Origin: a methanogenic archaeon
GTDB taxonomy: Archaea > Thermoplasmatota > Thermoplasmata > Methanomassiliicoccales > Methanomethylophilaceae
NCBI GenBank assembly: GCA_902787415.1
Contig: CADAGG010000025.1
Coordinates: 1 to 13,879, forward strand
Reading direction: 5' to 3'
DNA length: 13,879 nt
In this document: in pieces, positions 8,309 through 13,879 of the stretch
Layout: each line of letters starts with the position of its first letter
Numbering within the stretch: position 1 is the stretch's first letter
Translations under genes and position numbers: made by a program
Notes under the pieces: model-generated
What the model was told of the DNA's origin: nothing
The model's database searches: none
The model's input: only the letters and a program-made list of their open reading frames with translations

Positions 8309-9955
8309 TCATTCCAGGTAAGCGCCGTTCACACCGTTGGTGACGAGCTTCCTGTACTTCTTCTGGACACCGGTGACGGGGCGCTCGACGATCTTGACCT
8401 TCTCGAGACGGGCCTTGATCTCCTCGTCGGAGAGCCTGACGTTGAGCTTCCTGTTGGGGATGTCGATGTCGATGATGTCCCCGTCCTGGAGGGCGGCGAT
8501 GGGTCCGCGCTCGTAGGCCTCGGGGGACACGTGTCCGATGGCTCCTCCCCTGGTGGCTCCGGAGAACCTTCCGTCGGTGATGAGCGCCACGGACTCTCCG
8601 AGACCCATTCCCTGGATGATGCTGGTGGGAGAGAGCATCTCGGGCATTCCGGGGGCTCCCTTGGGGCCCTCGTACCTGATGACGATCACATCTCCTGCGA
8701 CGATCTTGCCGGCCCTGATGGCGGCGTTTGCGTCGAGCTCGGAGTCGAAGCACTTGGCCTTTCCGGAGAAGACCATCATCTTGGGGCTCACGGCAGCCTG
8801 CTTGATGACGGATCCGAGGGGCGCGATGTTTCCCTTGAGGATGGCGATTCCGCCCTGCTGGTGGTAGGGGTTGTCGACGGGCCTGAGGACGTCCTCGTCG
8901 AGGACCTTGGCGCCGTCGGCGATCTCCATGACGGAGCGGCCGTTGACGGTGTCGGCATCCTCGATGAAGTCCTTCAGCCTCTTCAGGATGGCGGGGACTC
9001 CGCCTGCGTTGTCCAGGTCGCGGATGTGGTATGCACCAGCGGGCCTGAGGCTGGTGATGTGGGGGATGATGCGGGAGATCTTGTCGAACTCGTCGAGGGA
9101 GACGGGGCATCCGAACTCCTTGGATATGGCGGGGATGTGGAGGGCGGTGTTGGTGGATCCTCCGATGGCCATGTCCACGCAGATGGCGTTGTGGATGGAG
9201 TGGGCGTTGACGATGTCGCGGGGCTTGATTCCTTTCCTGGCGAGCTCCACGATCTTCTTTCCGGACTCCTTGGCGATCTCGAGCTTCTTCGCGTCGAGGG
9301 CGAGGGAGGTTCCGCATCCGGTGAGGGACATTCCCATGGTCTCGGTCAGGCAGGCCATGGTGTTGGCGGTGAAGAGACCGGAGCAGCTTCCTGCACCGGG
9401 GCAGGCCTGGCACTCCACCTTGTGGAGGTACTCCTCGTTCTCCTTGCCGACCTGGACCTTTCCGATGGCCTCGAAGACGGTCTGCAGGTCCATGCCCTTC
9501 TCGACACCGTTTCCGGCCTCCATGGCGCCTCCGGTGACGATGATGGCAGGGATGTTCATCCTTCCGGCCGCCATGAGCATGCCGGGGGTGACCTTGTCGC
9601 AGTTGCTGACTCCGACCCATCCGTCCATGGCGTGTCCTTCCACCATGACCTCGCAGCAGTCGGAGATGACCTCACGGGAGATGAGGGAGTACCTCATTCC
9701 CTTGTGTCCCATGGCGATTCCGTCGCAGACGGCGGGGGTTCCGAAGACGAAGGGGACTCCCCCCGCCTCCCTGATTCCTTCCTTGACGGCCTCCACGATC
9801 TTGTTGAGGTGGATGTGCCCGGGAACTACCTCGTTCCAGGAGTTGGCTATTCCGATGAAAGGTTTGTCAAAATCCTCGTCCGCAAGTCCGTCGGCCCTGA
9901 GCAGGCTCCTTGCAGGTGCGGCATCGACTCCGTGTTTGATGACGTCGCTTCTCAT
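8309..9955 (-). CDS. ilvD: Dihydroxy-acid dehydratase
   Basis: It dehydrates 2,3-dihydroxy-isovalerate and 2,3-dihydroxy-3-methylvalerate to the keto acids that precede valine, leucine and isoleucine. At 548 residues it has the usual length. Seen are SNCDKVTPGM (C119 of the iron-sulfur cluster), CPGAGSCSGLFTANTM (C191), a DGIAMGHKGM block with likely metal-binding D78, and DGRFSGATRG with the catalytic serine at about 465. Where plant-type [2Fe-2S] enzymes have a Cys before the NxHL motif, this protein has VPGHIHL like the oxygen-sensitive E. coli enzyme, so a [4Fe-4S] cluster is likely by inference. ATG 9955 is preferred because the TATA box at 9981-9990 predicts a start only a few bases upstream. 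In-frame sequence further upstream includes the promoter. It is transcribed alone. Confidence 0.96.
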   Translation of the reverse strand: MRSDVIKHGVDAAPARSLLRADGLADEDFDKPFIGIANSWNEVVPGHIHLNKIVEAVKEGIREAGGVPFVFGTPAVCDGIAMGHKGMRYSLISREVISDCCEVMVEGHAMDGWVGVSNCDKVTPGMLMAAGRMNIPAIIVTGGAMEAGNGVEKGMDLQTVFEAIGKVQVGKENEEYLHKVECQACPGAGSCSGLFTANTMACLTETMGMSLTGCGTSLALDAKKLEIAKESGKKIVELARKGIKPRDIVNAHSIHNAICVDMAIGGSTNTALHIPAISKEFGCPVSLDEFDKISRIIPHITSLRPAGAYHIRDLDNAGGVPAILKRLKDFIEDADTVNGRSVMEIADGAKVLDEDVLRPVDNPYHQQGGIAILKGNIAPLGSVIKQAAVSPKMMVFSGKAKCFDSELDANAAIRAGKIVAGDVIVIRYEGPKGAPGMPEMLSPTSIIQGMGLGESVALITDGRFSGATRGGAIGHVSPEAYERGPIAALQDGDIIDIDIPNRKLNVRLSDEEIKARLEKVKIVERPVTGVQKKYRKLVTNGVNGAYLE

Positions 9956-9980
9956 GTTATCTGGATGAGTATCTGCGCCA

Positions 9981-9990
9981 CGTATAAAAA
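9981..9990 (-). promoter_or_regulatory. TATA box of ilvD
   Basis: The minus strand reads TTTTTATACG about 26-35 bp upstream of the ATG, so the mRNA would be nearly leaderless. This fits the absence of a ribosome site before the start codon. I see no attenuator or riboswitch in the short leader. Confidence 0.65.
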
Positions 9991-10082
9991 GTATGGACTG
10001 CGCCGATACGGATGGGGTCGCCATCCTAAAGGGGGGATACCCCGATAGAAATGTACAGGTATTACCTGGAAAGTGGTTTTGA

Positions 10083-10397
10083 TCAGTTGCTGCGGAGGAC
10101 GATCTCGATGTTCACGCCATCGGGGACCTGGATCCTCATCAGCTGCCTGAGGGCACGCTCGTCCGCGTCGAGGTCGATAAGCCTCTTGTGGATGCGCATC
10201 TCCCACCTGTCGTAGGTCTCGCTTCCCTCTCCGTCAGGAGATTTCCTGCAGGCGACCTTGAGCTTCTTGGTAGGGAGGGGAACGGGTCCACGGATGGCCA
10301 CTCCGGTCCTCTGAGAAATGCCCTTGATCTGGTTGCAAACGCTGTCAACCATGGTAGGGTCGGTGCCGCTGAGAGAGATTCTAGCACGCTGGGACAT
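10083..10397 (-). CDS. rpsJ: Ribosomal protein S10 (uS10)
   Basis: This is the small-subunit protein of the 30S head, 104 residues, the normal archaeal length. It shows the family features [11 protein letters not shown] at the N terminus, [20 protein letters not shown] in the extended loop, and [11 protein letters not shown] followed by the C-terminal strand [14 protein letters not shown] 10397 has a ribosome site (GAGGT) about 8 bases upstream. It is the last gene of the fusA-tuf-rpsJ arrangement common in archaea and lies 60 bp after tuf, with a strong hairpin in the gap. No TATA box is evident in that gap, so it probably depends on the tuf transcript. Confidence 0.96.
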   Translation of the reverse strand: MSQRARISLSGTDPTMVDSVCNQIKGISQRTGVAIRGPVPLPTKKLKVACRKSPDGEGSETYDRWEMRIHKRLIDLDADERALRQLMRIQVPDGVNIEIVLRSN

Positions 10398-10416
10398 TTG
10401 TATACCTCTTAGGATT

Positions 10417-10451
10417 GACAAGGGAGAGGGGCGAACCCCTCATCCCTTATC
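10417..10451 (-). other. Long UUCG-loop hairpin between tuf and rpsJ
   Basis: On the minus strand GATAAGGGA-T-GAGGGG pairs with CCCCTCTCCCTTGTC around a TTCG loop. That makes 15 pairs, including one T-G wobble, with a single bulged T. It starts 6 bases after the tuf stop and is followed by AATCCTAAGAGG rather than a T-run, so it does not look like an ordinary terminator. It may stabilise the tuf 3' end, mark a processing site, or reduce S10 expression relative to EF-1 alpha. Confidence 0.75.
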
Positions 10452-10457
10452 GGGAAT

Positions 10458-11720
10458 TCAGTTTGCGCGCTCTACTGCGGTGCAGACACCAGCAGCGACA
10501 GTCTGTCCCATGTCACGGATTGCAAACCTTCCGAGCGGGGGGAAGTCCTTTGCGGGCTCGATGACGAGGGGCTTCATGGGCTTGAGCTTGACGACTGCGT
10601 TGTCACCGTTCTTCAGGAAGGACAGGTCGGTGAGGGGCTTTCCGGCGCGGGAGGCCTGGATGATCTCAACGAACTGGCATGCGACCTGGGCAGTGTGGAC
10701 GTGGAACACAGGAGTGTATCCGACGGTGATGACAGAGGGGTGGTTGAGCACGATGATCTGTGCGGTGAAGGTCTTTGCGACTGCAGGGGGGTTGTCAACA
10801 GGTCCTGCGACGTCTCCCCTCTTGATGTCGTTCTTTGCGACTCCACCGACGTTGAATCCGATGTTGTCTCCGGGCTCTGCCTTGGGCATCTGCTCGTGGT
10901 GCATCTCGATGGACTTGACGACTCCGCTGACGTGGGAAGGCTCGAAGATGACCTTGGTGTTGGGGGTCATGACTCCGGTCTCGACACGGCCGACAGGGAC
11001 GGTTCCGATACCGGTGATGGTGTAGACGTCCTGAACGGGGACACGGAGGGGCTTCTCGGTGTGCTTCTCGGGAACGCTGAGTGCGTCGAGTGCCTGGATG
11101 AGGGTGGGACCCTTGTACCAGGGGGTGTTGGCAGAGGGTGCCTTGATGTTGTCGCCCATGTATGCGGAGACGGGGATGAAGGGGATGTTCTCGACCTTGT
11201 TTCCGACCATCTTCAGGAGCTTGGACATTCCCTCTTTGGCCTCGTTGTATTTGGCCTCGTCGTATTTGACGGCGTCCATCTTGTTGATGGCGATGATGAT
11301 CTGCTTGACACCGAGGGTGGTTGCAAGGAAGACGTGCTCCTTGGTCTGTGCCTGGGGTCCCTCGATTGCGGAACAGGTGATGATAGCTGCATCGGCCTGG
11401 GAGGTACCGGTGATCATGTTCTTGACGAAGTCACGGTGTCCGGGTGCGTCGATGACGGTGAAGAAGTACTTGTCGGTGTCGAACTTCTTGTGGGCAACGT
11501 CGATGGTAACTCCACGCTCCCTCTCCTCCTTGAGTCCATCCATGACCCAGGCGAAGTAGAAGGATCCCTTTCCTTTCTCCTCAGCTTCTTTCTTGTATTT
11601 CTCGATGATGTGGGGGTCGATTGCACCGGTCTCGAGCAGGATCCTTCCGGTCAGGGTGGATTTTCCGTGGTCGACGTGTCCGATGATGACGAGGTTCATG
11701 TGCGGTTTGTTGCTTGCCAT
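10458..11720 (-). CDS. tuf: Translation elongation factor EF-1 alpha (aEF1A)
   Basis: This GTPase delivers aminoacyl-tRNA to the ribosomal A site. The 420-residue protein has G1 GHVDHGKST (residues 14-22), switch I with [10 protein letters not shown]3 DAPGH (91-95), G4 NKMD (146-149), a second domain with [16 protein letters not shown], and a third domain with [22 protein letters not shown] and [15 protein letters not shown] near the end. [25 protein letters not shown] and [14 protein letters not shown] closely resemble Thermoplasma EF-1 alpha, which is one reason for placing the organism in the Thermoplasmata. ATG 11720 is preceded by AAGGAGAG at 6 bases. It has its own TATA box downstream of the fusA stop, so it can be transcribed apart from fusA. 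Confidence 0.97.
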   Translation of the reverse strand: MASNKPHMNLVIIGHVDHGKSTLTGRILLETGAIDPHIIEKYKKEAEEKGKGSFYFAWVMDGLKEERERGVTIDVAHKKFDTDKYFFTVIDAPGHRDFVKNMITGTSQADAAIITCSAIEGPQAQTKEHVFLATTLGVKQIIIAINKMDAVKYDEAKYNEAKEGMSKLLKMVGNKVENIPFIPVSAYMGDNIKAPSANTPWYKGPTLIQALDALSVPEKHTEKPLRVPVQDVYTITGIGTVPVGRVETGVMTPNTKVIFEPSHVSGVVKSIEMHHEQMPKAEPGDNIGFNVGGVAKNDIKRGDVAGPVDNPPAVAKTFTAQIIVLNHPSVITVGYTPVFHVHTAQVACQFVEIIQASRAGKPLTDLSFLKNGDNAVVKLKPMKPLVIEPAKDFPPLGRFAIRDMGQTVAAGVCTAVERAN

Positions 11721-11774
11721 GTCTGTCTCTCCTTTTAGTTAACTGCGAACTAGGTTTTTTGTCGATAAGGGTGT

Positions 11775-11785
11775 TTATATTTAAA
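11775..11785 (-). promoter_or_regulatory. TATA box of tuf
   Basis: The minus strand reads TTTAAATATAA, identical to the element before the 23S rRNA. It begins about 19 bases after the fusA stop. The predicted start near 11750 leaves a leader of about 30 nt that holds the ribosome site. An internal promoter here would let EF-1 alpha exceed EF-2 in amount. Confidence 0.75.
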
Positions 11786-11803
11786 GGTTTTAGATGCTCA
11801 CGC

Positions 11804-13879
11804 TCACATTCCAGAGTAGTACTTGGAGTCGTAGGGCTCAGGGTTCATTCCCTTGCGGGTCCTGATCTCTGCGACGACCTTCTTCTGGAGGTCGGGCATA
11901 AGCTGCTTGAATCCGGCGTTCTCGATGGACCAGATAGCGCGTCCCTGGGTAGAGCCGCGGATATCGGACGAGAATCCGAACATGTCAGCGACGGGGACCT
12001 CTGCGGTGACAGTGGAGTCGGCTCCGTCCTGTCCCATCTCGAGGATGGTTCCACGCCTCTGGGTGATCTGGTTGGTCACGCCTCCCATGTAGTCGGGGGG
12101 TACGGACACGAAGAGCTTCTGCATAGGCTCGAGGAGGATCCTGCCTGCCTCGCACATAGCTCCGTAGATACCGTCCCTGACAGCGGGGATGATCTGGGCG
12201 GGACCCCTGTGGATGGTATCCTCGTGGAGTTTTGCATCCATGAGGACGACCTTGAGTCCGGAGACCTTCTCTGCTGCGAGAGGACCTTTCATCATTGCCT
12301 CTTCGAAGGACTGCTTGACGAGCTCCATGGTCTCGTGGAGGTACTGGATACCCTTGGTGCAGTCGATGAGGACGTTGTTGTTCTTGAATCCGACGACGCC
12401 CTTTGCCTCGACATCCTTCATACCGAGGTCCATGAGCTGTTTGGCCAGGGCCTTGGGGTCCTTGATCTTGGCTTCGGTGTCGATGTCTCCCCTGTGGATT
12501 GCCTGCTGAACGGCATCCTCGAGAGGGGATACGATGAAGTAGAACTTGTTGTGCTTGTTGGGGGACTTACCCTCGAACTCGGTGGGGTTGGATCCCTTGA
12601 CGCACTCCTGGTACACGACGATGGGGGCGGATGCGACGATGTCGACACCCTGCTCGTTCTTGATCCTGTACTCGGTGATCTCAAGGTGAAGCTCACCCAT
12701 TCCGGACATGAGGTGCTCTCCGGTCTCCTGGTTGATCTCGATGTTCAGGGAGGGGTCGGCCTTTCCGATGACCCTGAGGACCTCGATCAGCTTGGGGAGG
12801 TCGGACATGTTCTTTGCCTCGATGGCCTTGGTGATGACAGGCTCGGAGTAGTGGGTCATCTTCTCGAAGGGCTCCATGTCGGGGATGGAGGATACGGAGG
12901 ATCCTGCGATTGCATCCTTGAGTCCGGTGAGTGCGACGATGTTTCCTGCCTTACATTCCTCGACGGCGATCCTGTCCGCTCCGACCATGAGGTAAACTCC
13001 CTGGACACGCTGAGCGGCCTGGACACCGGAGATGTAGAGGGTGTCTCCCTTCTTGACGGTTCCGGAGAACAGCCTTCCGATTGCGATCTCTCCTGCCTGC
13101 TTGTCCATGATGATCTTGTTGATCATCAGTGCGACGTCTCCCTTGGGGTCGCAGGCGAGCATGTCCTTTCCGATCTTGGTGTTGAGGTCTCCGTGCCAGA
13201 TGGTGGGGATCCTGATCTTCTGGGAGTCGACGGGGTTCTGGATGTGGTTGATGGCCATCTCGAGAACGACGTCTGCGATGGGGATGATCTTGGCGAGCTT
13301 CTCCTGTCCGCCCTCCTGTGCACACAGGTCGAAGACGGTGTTGAGGTTGAAGGGCTTGCCGTTGAGCTTGTCTGCGATCTCGGGTGCGAGCTCGAGTGCC
13401 CTCTTGGTGACCTCAGGCCTGCTGAGGTAGGGGATGGAGACTGCCCAGTTGTTGTATGCGGAACCGAGTGCGACGGTTCCGTCCTGGAGGCTGACCTGCC
13501 ACTGCTTGTTGAGGGGTGCGGGCAGGATGTCCATGATCTTCTGGTTGAAGGCGGTGATGATCTTGGAGAATTTCTCGATCATCATCTGAGGGGTGAGCTG
13601 CTGCTCGACGATTGCCCTGTCGACCTTGTTGATGAAGAGCATGGGCTTGACACGCTCTTTGAGTGCCTGCCTGATGACAGTCTCGGTCTGGGGCATGATA
13701 CCCTCGACAGCGCAGCAGAGGATGTACACTCCGTCCAGTGCCCTCATTGCCCTGGTGACGTCTCCACCGAAGTCGACGTGTCCGGGGGTATCGATGAGGT
13801 TGACGAGATAGTGCTCGACGGCGTTGTTGTGCTTGGGGTTCCTGTAGGGAACGACCATTGCTGCGGAAGCGGCGTTGAT
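11804..13879 (-). CDS. fusA: Translation elongation factor EF-2, partial (N terminus off the right edge)
   Basis: This GTPase drives translocation on the ribosome. The frame is open to the window edge and gives 691 codons. The first visible residues, INAASAAM, continue the GITINA switch motif, so about 70 residues including the P-loop are missing. Seen are G3 DTPGHVDF, G4 NKVDR, the G5 region near GSAYNNWAVS, and the C-terminal domain IV loop LHEDTIHRGPAQIIPA, where the histidine before RGPAQ is the expected diphthamide site. Domain V follows with VPVADMFGFSSDIRGSTQGRA, ending in a KGMNPEPY segment. The loop has GPAQ where GGGQ is common. rpsL and rpsG are expected upstream beyond the window from the usual archaeal order, but this is not visible. 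Confidence 0.97.
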   Translation of the reverse strand: MNAASAAMVVPYRNPKHNNAVEHYLVNLIDTPGHVDFGGDVTRAMRALDGVYILCCAVEGIMPQTETVIRQALKERVKPMLFINKVDRAIVEQQLTPQMMIEKFSKIITAFNQKIMDILPAPLNKQWQVSLQDGTVALGSAYNNWAVSIPYLSRPEVTKRALELAPEIADKLNGKPFNLNTVFDLCAQEGGQEKLAKIIPIADVVLEMAINHIQNPVDSQKIRIPTIWHGDLNTKIGKDMLACDPKGDVALMINKIIMDKQAGEIAIGRLFSGTVKKGDTLYISGVQAAQRVQGVYLMVGADRIAVEECKAGNIVALTGLKDAIAGSSVSSIPDMEPFEKMTHYSEPVITKAIEAKNMSDLPKLIEVLRVIGKADPSLNIEINQETGEHLMSGMGELHLEITEYRIKNEQGVDIVASAPIVVYQECVKGSNPTEFEGKSPNKHNKFYFIVSPLEDAVQQAIHRGDIDTEAKIKDPKALAKQLMDLGMKDVEAKGVVGFKNNNVLIDCTKGIQYLHETMELVKQSFEEAMMKGPLAAEKVSGLKVVLMDAKLHEDTIHRGPAQIIPAVRDGIYGAMCEAGRILLEPMQKLFVSVPPDYMGGVTNQITQRRGTILEMGQDGADSTVTAEVPVADMFGFSSDIRGSTQGRAIWSIENAGFKQLMPDLQKKVVAEIRTRKGMNPEPYDSKYYSGM

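Noticed and set aside
8285..10048. A 587-codon open frame on the plus strand opposite ilvD
   Set aside because: It is antisense to a clear dihydroxy-acid dehydratase, is dominated by D, G, V, L and H from strand-complement codon bias, and has no family motif.
10033..10068. Two small hairpins after rpsJ (CAGGT/ACCTG and GGGG/CCCC) as a terminator
   Set aside because: The stems are only 4-5 bp and have no proper T-run after them on the minus strand. They could contribute, but I cannot support the call.
10695..11738. A 347-codon open frame opposite tuf
   Set aside because: It is antisense to EF-1 alpha and has composition bias only.

Overview
The window looks archaeal, most probably from a gut or rumen relative of the Methanomassiliicoccales (class Thermoplasmata). 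The evidence is archaeal EF-2, EF-1 alpha, S10, tRNA and 23S rRNA; EF-1 alpha residues like those of Thermoplasma; TATA-box promoters at the expected distance from starts; a 23S gene with no 16S directly upstream; and high-GC genes that all end in TGA. This is recall-based pattern matching, not a database search.

Layout. Positions 1-2405 are a 23S rRNA on the minus strand, truncated by the left edge so that its 3' end is missing. Its leader and TATA promoter fill 2406-2590. A minus-strand DUF61/UPF0216 gene (2718-3131) lies upstream and is divergent from a nifB gene (3206-4450, plus). A short, bacterial-type alanyl-tRNA synthetase follows (4506-6281, plus), ending at an intrinsic terminator and facing tRNA-Ala(UGC) (6392-6464, minus). 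A tightly overlapping plus-strand operon then carries chorismate synthase, AroQ chorismate mutase and an unrecognised three-helix membrane protein (6613-8263). A bidirectional terminator separates it from convergent ilvD (8309-9955, minus). The right end is the distal str operon, all minus: fusA (EF-2, cut by the right edge), tuf (EF-1 alpha) and rpsJ (S10).

The genes serve translation (23S, AlaRS, tRNA-Ala, EF-2, EF-1 alpha, S10), amino-acid synthesis (AroC and chorismate mutase for aromatics, IlvD for branched chains) and one metallocofactor step (NifB). Most are housekeeping genes and I see no clearly new multi-gene system. The points most worth attention are the truncated bacterial-type AlaRS, the NifB-NifX fusion without nifHDK nearby, the uncharacterised membrane protein coupled to the aro genes, and several promoter or RNA-hairpin elements, including an identical 11-base TATA element before the 23S and tuf genes.
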